Positions 1-8,038 of a DNA stretch of 20,244 nucleotides are shown here, piece by piece; the stretch's first letter is position 1; the number at the start of each line of letters is the position of its first letter. The position numbers and the translations under genes were made by a program. Under the pieces are notes generated by a model. The model made no database searches and was not told the origin of the DNA. It saw only the letters and a program-made list of their open reading frames with translations. Origin of the DNA: Lachnospiraceae bacterium UBA3826. GTDB taxonomy: Bacteria > Bacillota > Clostridia > Lachnospirales > Lachnospiraceae. Location: positions 1 to 20,244 of the forward strand of contig DGII01000117.1 of the NCBI GenBank assembly GCA_002393095.1, in the 5' to 3' direction.

Positions 1-632
1 TATCCCCATGATCCGTCAAAGGGATATTCCGCTATTCCCATAAGCTCCACATGGGTATACCTCATCTCACGCAGATACTCAACCATTCTGTCCGCGAATT
101 CCCTGTATGTATAGAAGCCATCATCGCCCGTGGGATGCTTCATCCATGAGCCTATGTGACACTCATAGATAGCAAGCGGCTCTTTGTTCATGTCTTTGCC
201 GGCTCTTGCCTTCATCCATGCCGAGTCCGTCCACTTGATGGAACCTATATCCGCTATCCTTGATGCGGTTCCCGGTCTTACCTCCGCACTGTTGGCATAA
301 GGATCGGCCTTATAGAGCTTTCTTCCGTCAGGAGTAACGATTAAGAACTTATATAATTCTCCTGTCTTGATCCCCGGAAAAAATCCTGCGAATATTCCTC
401 CGGGACCTAAACGTCTTAACTCATGAGACTCCTCATTCCAGTCATTGAAGGTACCCGTCACATACACGCGCGCTGCGTTCGGCGCCCATACCCCGAAGAA
501 GATTCCTTCTTCCCCGTTCTCACATGAGGGATGTGCACCAAGCTTTTTATATATATCATAGTGCGTACCCTGAGCGAATACATACTCGTCCGCTTCCGAT
601 ATGAATACCTGCTCTCTCTTCTTAACTGCCAA
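1..632 (-). CDS. glgB: 1,4-alpha-glucan (glycogen) branching enzyme, N-terminal part, runs off the window
   Basis: The enzyme forms alpha-1,6 branches in glycogen in the cytoplasm. About 210 N-terminal residues are present and the gene continues past base 1. The translation has a CBM48-type beta-sandwich (GVWAPNAARVYVTGTFNDWN, about residues 45-65, then ELYKFLIVTPDGRKLYKADPYA), followed by the entry into the GH13 barrel (LAIYECHIGSW, then YTHVELMGIAEYPFDGSWGY). The catalytic residues lie outside the window. I chose the TTG start at 632 because a GGAGG Shine-Dalgarno lies 7 nt upstream and the reading frame has no better ATG. It sits 52 nt downstream of the TPR protein gene on the same strand, with no terminator between them, so co-transcription is likely. 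The family call is firm; the start is likely. Confidence 0.92.
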   Translation of the reverse strand, partial: MAVKKREQVFISEADEYVFAQGTHYDIYKKLGAHPSCENGEEGIFFGVWAPNAARVYVTGTFNDWNEESHELRRLGPGGIFAGFFPGIKTGELYKFLIVTPDGRKLYKADPYANSAEVRPGTASRIADIGSIKWTDSAWMKARAGKDMNKEPLAIYECHIGSWMKHPTGDDGFYTYREFADRMVEYLREMRYTHVELMGIAEYPFDGSWG

Positions 633-684
633 TTTGCTGCCTCCTGTTACATCTGCCTAGCTGTTCACCGTTGCCCCTTAGTGC

Positions 685-3447
685 TTACGCTATGAAGTCT
701 CTCTCCTTAAGGATTATCATATCCTCGGAATCATATCTTTTACCGAATAGTATCTCCGTGAAGTGCTTCGGTGAGAATCTTGTGGCATGATCTATTGCTT
801 CATCTATGAGTTCTCTTACATCCGTTACCGTGACGATATGATCGGATGTCTGCATCTCATCTATTCTGGTATGAAGTGCCAGTATGCCCATCTCATCTAT
901 CGAGAATTCGTTCTTCTCCGCATACTTCTTACCGTAAGCAACAAGCGCATCATCACTAAGCTCCTCTATCTCGATATGTACGCCGAACATCTGCTTTAAC
1001 TCTTCGTCATTACCGAGTATCCTGTTGATAGCCTTCCTTGAGTCCTGCATCACCACAAGGATACCGAGATTCTCCTGATTGAGCGCTTTCTTAAGCTTCT
1101 CTGCTGTCGCATCGGACATATCTCCGGCCTTCTCGATTATCATGCCGCCGCCCTTAAGCTTCTCGATCAGAGCATCCATATCCTTCTCGTTAAGAGCACT
1201 ACCCGATACTTTACCTATTTTACCAGAAAAATTGCTATCCGTCATCTTCGCGTACTGTACCACGTTCTTAGCCAGATCTACGGATTCTTCTCCTGTCTCT
1301 CCCGTCACACATACATTGCCCACATATGAAGCCAGACTGATTGAATCAAGTGCCTTAAGGAGCTCTCTTTTACCCTTCTTGGTCTGTACGAAGCTTCCGA
1401 ACAGAGCGTTCTCTTCATCCGTCATGGTTCTCTCATCGGCTTCATTCTCACCCTCGGTCTCTGCTTCTTCCTCGGCTGCTGCTATGTGCTCGGCCTCTAT
1501 TGCAGCTTCTTCGGGATCTTCTTCGTTCTCCTCTGACTTATCATCCGGCTCATCTGCTGTTACCGCTTTATTCTCCAAGGACTCCTGTGCAGCTTCCTCC
1601 GATACCTCCTCTGTCTCTTCCTCTTCTGCCTCCGGAATCGTATTAGCTGTACTATCCGTTTCCTCCGTATCCTCTGCCTCGTCCTTCGTCTCTTCTATCT
1701 CGGTAAGCTCTTCCACCTCCGGAAGCTCATCCTCGGCATCTGCGGCGAATGCTGCCTCCATCGCCTTATCGGTATCGGCATCGCTCTCTGCTTCTGCTGC
1801 GGCCTCCTCCGTAAGCTTCTCCAAAAGTCCCTCTTTGGTCTGTGTATCAAAATCCGCCAGCAGATTATCCGTATGCTGTGCGACAAGTCTGTCTATCTTC
1901 TCCTCGCGTCTTATATCTCTCTGCTTCTTACTGTCTTCCCAGTCATTCAGATAGCCTTCTATGTCTATCTGTCCGGTTATCTGCTTCTCGACAGGATTCT
2001 CATCCGGAACTACCAGACTTATCTGCCCGTCATATTCCTGAGCGAGCATCTTCTGCATGGATCTGGGAGGGTTGTCCTGATTGCCCGAAGACCTGCTCTT
2101 ATCGCTTATGGTCGCGTTCTTAAGGTCTTCCCTTGCTTTCTGCTGCCCGTTGATAGCGTTCTCTATCGCATATGCAACCTTCTCGTCTATGAGCTTCATA
2201 AGCTCTTCTTTGGATACCTTCTGTGTATCAATGGATTCAAGAGCTGCCGTGGCGCTTGCCTTGATGCGCTCCTTTTCCTTCGGATCATAGATTATGGTAT
2301 CTTCGGTCACAGGCTCATCCGGGAAGACTATCTCCTCCATCTCTCCCGTATCCTGCATCATGGGAGCTAATATGGTCTCGGTGATACCGCCCGGCTTCTT
2401 AGCCTCTTCCTCTTCCTCTTTATCGTCATCCTCTTCGGAATTATCCTCCGCCTTATTCGCTTCAGCCCTGTTAAGCTCCTTAACAGGCATTATCTTGGTC
2501 TCATCTTCATACACCTCTTCCGCTGCCTGTAAGGTATCCCCCTTATCATCTCCATTGGATTCTTCTGCCGCAAGGGTTCCCTTGATGCTTTCCTCAAGGG
2601 CTCTCTGGATATTGATGGTACTGTACTGTCCCACATCCACAGTCTTAACTAACTCTTGAAGCGGCTCCTGTTCCGGCTCTTTGATCTCCTCCGGCTCCGC
2701 AGGAGCTTCCTGCTCCCCGGCTTCCTCAGATATCTCCGTATCTTTTACTTCCTCTTCGGTCATCATCTCTTCCGTGACCGATTCCTTATACTTCTCCACT
2801 TCCTCATCCGAGAAGCTGCTCACATTCTCATCCGGCGCAAGTATATTCTTATACAGAGCCTCCTGTGAGCCCGTAAGCTGCTGATGCAGCATCTTAAGCT
2901 CCATGGCCTTCTTGACGTACTTACCTTCCCTGAACCAAAGGATAAGCTCGTCACATTCCTCTACGCATTTGGTAGTGAGCCCTATCCTGTGATACAGAAG
3001 CGCCAGCTCATAGCACCACTTGGGCAGAGGCTCTCTCTTCTTAAGCTCCTCAAGAACCTGTATCCTCTCCTCAAGACTGACATCCTGTGCTTCATATATC
3101 TTATACAGAAGGATGAACTTCTGATTGCTTGTGGGTGCCATCTGCACATATCTCTTATAATACTCTGTGGCTCCTACCACATCTCCCATCTTAATACAGA
3201 TCTCGCACAATGAGTATACTATGCTCTTATTGGTAGGCAGCTTCTCATATGCCCTCTCCAAGATTACCTTGGCATCCTCATATCTTCTGTTCACCTTATA
3301 CAGATCACTTATCTTACAGAGTGTCTTGACCGACCTTACTCTTGTCCAGTCAATCGTATCGGCTATCTCCACAGCCTTCACGAAATCTCTCTTCTCCATA
3401 AGATCATTGATCTCTTCATTGCGCAGATTGTACTCGTACTTATCCAC
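685..3447 (-). CDS. TPR / acidic linker / degenerate AAA-like protein, Lachnospiraceae type
   Basis: This encodes about 920 residues of unknown role. Residues 1-200 form helical TPR-like repeats (for example YEDAKVILERAYEKLPTNKS and ATEYYKRYVQMAP). Residues ~215-690 are a very acidic, low-complexity Glu/Asp/Ala linker. The last ~225 residues resemble an AAA/P-loop fold. The Walker A position reads GETGEES, with the usual lysine replaced, so ATP hydrolysis is doubtful. No signal peptide or membrane segment is visible, so it is probably cytoplasmic. The reading frame extends up to a GTG at 3489, but the GTG at 3447 is preferred: GAGGTGG lies 5 nt upstream and translation then begins MDKYEYNLRNEEI, like relatives I recall. 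The upstream GTG has no good ribosome site. I know the family only as conserved hypothetical proteins of Lachnospiraceae; a scaffold role is inference. Confidence 0.8.
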   Translation of the reverse strand: MDKYEYNLRNEEINDLMEKRDFVKAVEIADTIDWTRVRSVKTLCKISDLYKVNRRYEDAKVILERAYEKLPTNKSIVYSLCEICIKMGDVVGATEYYKRYVQMAPTSNQKFILLYKIYEAQDVSLEERIQVLEELKKREPLPKWCYELALLYHRIGLTTKCVEECDELILWFREGKYVKKAMELKMLHQQLTGSQEALYKNILAPDENVSSFSDEEVEKYKESVTEEMMTEEEVKDTEISEEAGEQEAPAEPEEIKEPEQEPLQELVKTVDVGQYSTINIQRALEESIKGTLAAEESNGDDKGDTLQAAEEVYEDETKIMPVKELNRAEANKAEDNSEEDDDKEEEEEAKKPGGITETILAPMMQDTGEMEEIVFPDEPVTEDTIIYDPKEKERIKASATAALESIDTQKVSKEELMKLIDEKVAYAIENAINGQQKAREDLKNATISDKSRSSGNQDNPPRSMQKMLAQEYDGQISLVVPDENPVEKQITGQIDIEGYLNDWEDSKKQRDIRREEKIDRLVAQHTDNLLADFDTQTKEGLLEKLTEEAAAEAESDADTDKAMEAAFAADAEDELPEVEELTEIEETKDEAEDTEETDSTANTIPEAEEEETEEVSEEAAQESLENKAVTADEPDDKSEENEEDPEEAAIEAEHIAAAEEEAETEGENEADERTMTDEENALFGSFVQTKKGKRELLKALDSISLASYVGNVCVTGETGEESVDLAKNVVQYAKMTDSNFSGKIGKVSGSALNEKDMDALIEKLKGGGMIIEKAGDMSDATAEKLKKALNQENLGILVVMQDSRKAINRILGNDEELKQMFGVHIEIEELSDDALVAYGKKYAEKNEFSIDEMGILALHTRIDEMQTSDHIVTVTDVRELIDEAIDHATRFSPKHFTEILFGKRYDSEDMIILKERDFIA

Positions 3448-3504
3448 GGTCTCCACCTCTTTGCTTCTGATTAATAAATATTTTCCCACTATCCCATTTA
3501 GTCT

Positions 3505-3534
3505 ATCATAGCGTTATATAAAATACAAGTTAAA
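3505..3534 (-). promoter_or_regulatory. Candidate promoter for the TPR protein gene
   Basis: A TTTAAC box (3529-3534) and a TATGAT box (3505-3510) are 18 nt apart on the minus strand, in an AT-rich gap of about 190 nt. Transcription would begin near 3498. That leaves about 50 nt of leader before the GTG at 3447 and only about 9 nt before the GTG at 3489, which supports the shorter reading frame. A TATAAT further upstream (3550-3555) lacks a convincing -35. Confidence 0.35.
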
Positions 3535-3615
3535 GTACACCTTTATCATTATATATACCATATATTGTGTTGTGTCCGCAGCCTGTCTGTTCATACTCTC
3601 TGCGTATGCAGGGCA

Positions 3616-3647
3616 TAAAAAAGAGACGATCCGTCTGATCGCCTCTT
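3616..3647 (-). terminator. Rho-independent terminator after the CarD gene
   Basis: On the minus strand an 11-bp stem (3637-3647 pairing with 3621-3631, one G-T wobble) with a 5-nt loop is followed by a run of six T. It lies 37 nt beyond the CarD stop and is correctly oriented to end that transcript and separate it from the TPR/glgB unit. Confidence 0.88.
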
Positions 3648-3683
3648 CTGTATCATTATCAATATCCTGCTGTATCCTGCGTG

Positions 3684-4181
3684 CTAACTCACGCTTTCAA
3701 TTATATAATCCCTGACCCGGTCCTTCTCTATACCAAGGGCTATACCCAATTCTCCGTATAGTATATCCTCAGCCGCGTGAAAAAATCTCTCATCTGTGCT
3801 TGTAGCCTTCTTGCCTCCGGCCAGCCGCTCTTCCTTCCTGTGATGCAGAGAGATTATCATATTGCACAGCTCTCTGCAATCCGCAGTCCTTAAGATGTCC
3901 GTGAATATCCTGTCTCTCTCCTTGTCATCCTTGATCCAGTTGGGCTCGATATTCTTAATGTCGGCTATAAGCTCCTTGGCTTCCTTCTTGGTAAGTATCT
4001 TACGCAAAGCCTTAGTATCGTTGTCTACCGGAGTGAATATCGTGCTTCCCCTTAGATAGACCTGCGACATGGTATAGTACTGCCTGTCCTTAGACACACC
4101 GGGCATATCTATAGGCCCCACGCTCTTGATCTGACACACGCCTTTGTTACCATATACTACATATTCGCCGACTTTGAACAT
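3684..4181 (-). CDS. CarD family transcriptional regulator
   Basis: CarD/CdnL-type proteins bind the RNA polymerase beta subunit through an N-terminal Tudor-like domain and stabilise open promoter complexes. The 165-residue product opens with the family signature (MFKVGEYVVYGNKGVCQIKS), continues with YYTMSQVYLRGSTIFTPVDN, and has an all-helical C-terminal half (about residues 65-165) that in relatives contacts DNA upstream of the -10 box. The length is normal. The ATG at 4181 follows AAGGA with 6 nt spacing. The gene appears to be a single-gene transcript, with a promoter at 4236-4264 and a terminator at 3616-3647. The family assignment is strong; target genes cannot be read from the sequence. 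Confidence 0.93.
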   Translation of the reverse strand: MFKVGEYVVYGNKGVCQIKSVGPIDMPGVSKDRQYYTMSQVYLRGSTIFTPVDNDTKALRKILTKKEAKELIADIKNIEPNWIKDDKERDRIFTDILRTADCRELCNMIISLHHRKEERLAGGKKATSTDERFFHAAEDILYGELGIALGIEKDRVRDYIIESVS

Positions 4182-4235
4182 TCCGTATCCTTTCGTAAAA
4201 TTATCTATAGTGCCTTAAAATCATGTCACCCTTAT

Positions 4236-4264
4236 ATTTTACCAAAGATTTGTCCGTTTTGTAA
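4236..4264 (-). promoter_or_regulatory. Promoter of the CarD gene, extended -10
   Basis: On the minus strand TTACAA (4259-4264) and TAAAAT (4236-4241) are spaced by 17 nt, with a TGn extension just upstream of the -10. The predicted start near 4229 leaves a leader of about 48 nt before the CarD ATG. Confidence 0.65.
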
Positions 4265-4307
4265 GTCGAAAAATGAATAATACTGCGTAATAGTGCGCTT
4301 TTGATTC

Positions 4308-4715
4308 CTATTGGAACAAATCTTTGATCTCGGATAATCCTTCGGGTGTACTCTCTCCCGGTCTCCATCCTATTACCTGTCCGTCCCCCTCATATCTGGG
4401 GATGAGGTGAATATGGAAGTGGAAGACCGTCTGTCCCGCAATCTCATTGTTGTTCTGTACGATATTGAACCCGTCTGCCTTAAGCTTGTCAGTCATGACC
4501 TGTGCCATCCTGCCTGCCAGCTTGAAAGCTTCTCCGACCTTATCTTCAGGCATCTCATATATATTCCTGTAATGCTGCTTGGGCAATATGAGCGCATGTC
4601 CTCTGGTCGCAGGGCTCATATCCAGTATTACCTTATGATCGTCATCCTCATAGATAGCATTCGTCGGTATATCCCCTCCCGCTATCTTGCAGAATATGCA
4701 GTTATCATCTCGCAT
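4308..4715 (-). CDS. HIT family hydrolase (Hint-like)
   Basis: Histidine-triad proteins hydrolyse nucleoside phosphoramidates or adenylated conjugates using the histidine motif. The 135-residue protein has the N-terminal CIFCKIAGGDIPT signature (residues 6-18, the two cysteines often binding zinc), the RGHALILPKQHY segment, and the catalytic triad in VFHFHIHLIPRY near residue 98. Length and order match bacterial Hint proteins. The ATG at 4715 follows an AGAGGAC ribosome site. The gene starts 42 nt after the flavodoxin/SCP2 stop with no terminator between, so it is probably the last gene of the transcript that begins in the Tad region. The cellular substrate is unknown. Confidence 0.94.
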   Translation of the reverse strand: MRDDNCIFCKIAGGDIPTNAIYEDDDHKVILDMSPATRGHALILPKQHYRNIYEMPEDKVGEAFKLAGRMAQVMTDKLKADGFNIVQNNNEIAGQTVFHFHIHLIPRYEGDGQVIGWRPGESTPEGLSEIKDLFQ

Positions 4716-4757
4716 GGTCTTGTCCTCTCTTCTGTACTTATCCTTAACTCTGTATAT

Positions 4758-5744
4758 CTATTTCATGAAATCAAAAAGCTCGTCCAGAGTCCTTAACATC
4801 CCGAACTCTCCCTTGGTCTTCATGCTTCCGCTCATGAAAGCTCGCTGGAATGTGATGTGTCCCGCAGTAATATCATTCATAGTGCTCTCTGTCAGACTCA
4901 TCTCCACATCGAACTTATTGCCGGGCTCATCGGTAATGGTTATATCCTCTCCGTTGATCCTTACGCCTATGGGCTTATTACCAATGACCATCTTATATGT
5001 GCCCTTGAAGCCGTCCACGGGAGTGAAATGGCTCTTAAGCTGGCTTATATATCTCTCCGTGGATGTTGGTTCATGACTCATCATACCCCGGAACATATTG
5101 GCAAGCTCCTGAATGTCCTCCTTCTGCTGCTGAACGTAGCTGTCATCTGCCGCATACTGAGACAGCCTCTCTGACTCCTGAGGTGTCAGATCCGTATTCT
5201 GTGATACGGATACTCTCTGCTTGACCGCCTGATTACTTGCCGGAAGACTTGCTACCTTCTGATTGATGGTACGGTATATATTCTCAGCCTTCTTCTCTAT
5301 AAGGACAGAATAATCATCATTCATCTCAAAGGCTGCCGTATCCGCAATATATCCGCACATACCGCTGCATGGCCGGCCGCCTAATATCTCCCATGCCGCC
5401 GTCAGATTAAGCTTACCCTCTCTCTCTCCGTATGTGGTTGACATAACAATGGGGGACATGTATATCCTTGACAGCTTCTCCTTATCCGCATACAGCCAGC
5501 ATGCATCCAGAAACTGCATCATATATCCGCCTATACCATACCACTCGACAGTGGTCGCAAGTATGATTCCATCGGCATCCTTAAGTGTCTGAGGAAGGGT
5601 TGTTATATTATTCTTAAGCTCACAGAGCATGAATCGCTCAACCTTGACATTAAGCTCCTCCAACACCTTCTGCATCTTATTGATCACATACAGGGTAGGA
5701 TCATCCATCAGACCCCTGCCGCCATAGTAAATATTGACTTTCAC
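4758..5744 (-). CDS. Flavodoxin-like NAD(P)H oxidoreductase fused to an SCP2 sterol-carrier-like domain
   Basis: The 328-residue protein combines two folds. Residues 1 to ~150 form a flavodoxin-like FMN reductase domain (MKVNIYYGGRG at the phosphate-loop side, ADGIILATTVEWYGIGGYMMQFLDA in the flavin region). Residues ~225-328 resemble an SCP2 lipid-binding domain (FKGTYKMVIGNKPIGVRING, then AGHITFQRAFMSGSMKTKGEFGML). A polar linker rich in Gln and Ser joins them. No membrane segment is seen, so it is presumably cytosolic. The GTG start at 5744 follows AGGAGG with 4 nt spacing. It begins 36 nt after the FHA gene stop on the same strand, so read-through from the Tad operon is likely. Substrate and physiological role are unknown; a pilus link rests only on position. 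Confidence 0.85.
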   Translation of the reverse strand: MKVNIYYGGRGLMDDPTLYVINKMQKVLEELNVKVERFMLCELKNNITTLPQTLKDADGIILATTVEWYGIGGYMMQFLDACWLYADKEKLSRIYMSPIVMSTTYGEREGKLNLTAAWEILGGRPCSGMCGYIADTAAFEMNDDYSVLIEKKAENIYRTINQKVASLPASNQAVKQRVSVSQNTDLTPQESERLSQYAADDSYVQQQKEDIQELANMFRGMMSHEPTSTERYISQLKSHFTPVDGFKGTYKMVIGNKPIGVRINGEDITITDEPGNKFDVEMSLTESTMNDITAGHITFQRAFMSGSMKTKGEFGMLRTLDELFDFMK

Positions 5745-5780
5745 ATTTCCTCCTAAGATACCAAGTACGACATGATATAA

Positions 5781-7094
5781 TTATACCACACGAACCTGCA
5801 CTCTTCCAAGCAGGAAATCCCTGTTTCCCGGCAGCTTGATATCCTTGCCGGGTTCTATCCTTTCACCGTCTATATATGTACCGTTGGTGCTGCCCATATC
5901 CTGCAGAAAAATATCCCCGCCTTTTATCACCATCCTTGCGTGCTTTCTGCTTACCGTAGGATCTGTGATGCATATATCCACTTCATCGAATTTCTTGCCA
6001 AGTGTCACGGTACTGCCCTTAAGTACCTCCTTTTTCTCTTCTCCGTTCTCCTTCCACACAAGTGTATGATCCCGACTTTTTTCCGTATCAAAGAACATTG
6101 TCTTCTCATCCTCGAAAAAGGTCGTCTCTTCATCACCGCCCCAGTACTCACTTACGCTGACTTCCCTTCCGGACATTTCTGATTCCAGTTCTTTTTCTTT
6201 CTTCCGTCTCACATGATTAATCATCTTAGAGATGATTAATGCGATCAAAACAATACCGGTAAGAAGGATAAGGGTTAATATCTGAAGTGTATATACTCCC
6301 TTAGAGCCTGTTATGATATATAAGACCACCTCCGCCGACAGCAAGGCTGACGTTATGATAATGGGCAGTCCGGCTTTGATCCTGCTGCCTTTAGCTCCTT
6401 TCTTATCATCAGAAGATACCGGGACATCTTCACCAAAAAGGAACGACTCCCTGTCATTTTCATATGCCGTATCCTCCGGTGCACTGCCGGGTGATATTGC
6501 GCTGCTTTTTATGCTCTTGTCGTATTTTACCGCCTTTGACGGCTGTTCTTTATTGATTAATGAGCAGAAGCTTAACATGGAGAAAAGCTCTTCTTTTGAC
6601 ATCTTGTAGAACTGATAGGCTATGCTTACGGCGCTTTCTTCCCTGTGGTCTGTCTTATCCAGTATGAAATCGGCAAGTCTTCTGTATATACCTTCCTTAT
6701 CACCTCTGTCATTATCCTCAGGTACATATATCATATTAAGGGAGTCATCCTCCATATCAATGAAGATATAATCCGGATCAAAAAGGAACATCGATTCATC
6801 AAGAAGATATGACAAGGCTGATGTTATGATCCCTGATATCCCATATAAGAGCCACTTAAGATCCTCAAAATGCATCGCTCTGTCTTCGAATTCCCGCCTC
6901 AGGGACTTCATATTGCTTACATCATATTTAAGGACCGGCTTCTCTGTGCCCGCTTCCCTCTTACATATCGGGATTCCCTCTATCTTATTGTCCGTAAGCA
7001 TGCGGATCATGTATCCCTCATCACTGCACGGAACATCTGTCCTTACAAAGCTTCTACCCAACTCCTGCACTATCTCTGTTTTATCCGTATTCAT
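5781..7094 (-). CDS. Membrane FHA-domain protein with DUF6382-like N-terminus, Tad operon
   Basis: This encodes 437 residues. The N-terminal ~185 residues resemble the DUF6382 region found in Firmicute Tad clusters. A polar linker leads to two membrane spans (about residues 244-262 and 267-290). A cytoplasmic tail holds two Thr-rich repeats, ETTFF and KTMFF (about 323-335). A C-terminal FHA domain (about 355-437) has the phosphothreonine-binding signature SRKHARM and the DMGSTNGTYIDG loop. FHA domains bind phosphothreonine, so the protein may connect pilus assembly to a Ser/Thr kinase; no kinase gene is in the window. The frame is open to 7136, but the ATG at 7094 has GGAGG 6 nt upstream and avoids overlap with the preceding gene. 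Confidence 0.85.
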   Translation of the reverse strand: MNTDKTEIVQELGRSFVRTDVPCSDEGYMIRMLTDNKIEGIPICKREAGTEKPVLKYDVSNMKSLRREFEDRAMHFEDLKWLLYGISGIITSALSYLLDESMFLFDPDYIFIDMEDDSLNMIYVPEDNDRGDKEGIYRRLADFILDKTDHREESAVSIAYQFYKMSKEELFSMLSFCSLINKEQPSKAVKYDKSIKSSAISPGSAPEDTAYENDRESFLFGEDVPVSSDDKKGAKGSRIKAGLPIIITSALLSAEVVLYIITGSKGVYTLQILTLILLTGIVLIALIISKMINHVRRKKEKELESEMSGREVSVSEYWGGDEETTFFEDEKTMFFDTEKSRDHTLVWKENGEEKKEVLKGSTVTLGKKFDEVDICITDPTVSRKHARMVIKGGDIFLQDMGSTNGTYIDGERIEPGKDIKLPGNRDFLLGRVQVRVV

Positions 7095-7116
7095 AATCAT
7101 CCTCCGATCTGTCTGT

Positions 7117-7545
7117 TTATCTGAATCTGTCAGCATTTCTGATATAACTAACCGGATCTGTCCGATTAATCGATACCTCTCTTTGTCCCGCTATCTCCTC
7201 TTCCTTATACAGATTGAATCTGTACATCCTATTCTCAATACTTAGTCTGCTCTCTACGCTGATTCCAAGAGCCCCTGCTCTTACATCATTATTGATGCCG
7301 TATTGATATATCAGATTATCCTCAAGCTTCTCCAATTCCTTCTTAACATAGGCCTCCACCGCATCATCCGTCGTATTCTTAAGCTGGCTTCCGCGCAGTG
7401 CCGACAGATAGCAGCTCTGATATACAAGCATATGGTCGTATAAAAAGAAAGTGAAAAAAATGATGATGATAAAGCATATTACGGTAAAGGGTACGATAAA
7501 CGATGCTTCTACCGTCATATATGCGGGAATACCTCTCTTTTTCAT
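7117..7545 (-). CDS. TadE-like pseudopilin, short form
   Basis: The 142-residue product is a minor pseudopilin candidate. After a short basic leader (MKKRGIPA) comes YMTVEASFIVPFTVICFIIIIFFTFFLY, a TadE-like prepilin segment with a hydrophobic helix at about residues 10-35. If cleavage follows Ala8, the conserved Glu is at +5. The remaining ~105 residues are soluble and would be extracytoplasmic. The frame extends upstream to 7605, but the ATG at 7545 is preferred because AGGAG lies 8 nt away and the product then has a standard short leader. It is the second of two TadE-like genes, separated by prepilin peptidase 2. In Tad systems such proteins are thought to prime or tip the pilus; the exact role here is inference. 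Confidence 0.82.
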   Translation of the reverse strand: MKKRGIPAYMTVEASFIVPFTVICFIIIIFFTFFLYDHMLVYQSCYLSALRGSQLKNTTDDAVEAYVKKELEKLEDNLIYQYGINNDVRAGALGISVESRLSIENRMYRFNLYKEEEIAGQREVSINRTDPVSYIRNADRFR

Positions 7546-7592
7546 ATATACTTCTCCTTCTTCGCCTAAGCTCCTTTCAGATCGATACAGGA

Positions 7593-8027
7593 TCAGCCTA
7601 TACATACACCGAACACCATACCGATCGTCAAAAAGGGGATAAAGGGTATTCTGTGATCGCCGCCGACCTTCTTAAAGATCATGAGAAATGCCGAGAATAC
7701 AGCTACCGCTGTCAATGCCGTCATGACTTCTATGCAGAATTCCGCCACAGTAAGCATTAAGGCTGTAAGTATCAGCACTATCCAGTCTCCGCTACCCACC
7801 GCTTTCCTTTTAAGCATCGTCATAGCCGCCGATACCACTAGCAGACAGGCTGCAAGCACCAGCATCCCCTTAAGTTCATCCGATATTCCTCTTTCAGCTA
7901 CGATCCTTATCACTGTCTGCGCTGCGGCGGTCATCCCCTGCATTATCACGACCCACACCGGAATGTGCAGGGTCCTTATGTCATGAAAGGAAGCCATTGT
8001 CATTAGCATCAAGAATAATATGATCAT
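7593..8027 (-). CDS. Prepilin peptidase 2 (A24, CpaA/TadV-like, short)
   Basis: This is a polytopic membrane aspartic protease of the type IV prepilin peptidase family, 144 residues, with about five hydrophobic segments. Both catalytic aspartates are visible: one in FHDIRTLHIP (about residue 16) and one in the GxGD motif GSGDWI (about residue 85). It lacks the methyltransferase domain, as expected for TadV/CpaA. The ATG at 8027 has GAGG 5 nt upstream; the longer GTG-started frame would overlap the preceding gene. It lies between the two TadE-like genes, which suggests it processes one or both of them. It is a divergent second copy, the other being at 14808-15347. Confidence 0.85.
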   Translation of the reverse strand: MIILFLMLMTMASFHDIRTLHIPVWVVIMQGMTAAAQTVIRIVAERGISDELKGMLVLAACLLVVSAAMTMLKRKAVGSGDWIVLILTALMLTVAEFCIEVMTALTAVAVFSAFLMIFKKVGGDHRIPFIPFLTIGMVFGVCIG

Positions 8028-8038
8028 TATTACCTCTT

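Noticed and set aside
1079..1954. Long Ser-rich open frame on the plus strand (291 residues)
   Set aside because: It is the antisense image of the Glu/Asp/Ala-rich linker of the TPR protein; such repetitive acidic codons leave the opposite strand open. It has no ribosome site and no domain.
4262..4307. Terminator after the HIT gene
   Set aside because: The short imperfect pairings around GCGCACTATTACGC have only a 3-bp stem and a mixed T-rich tail; not convincing.
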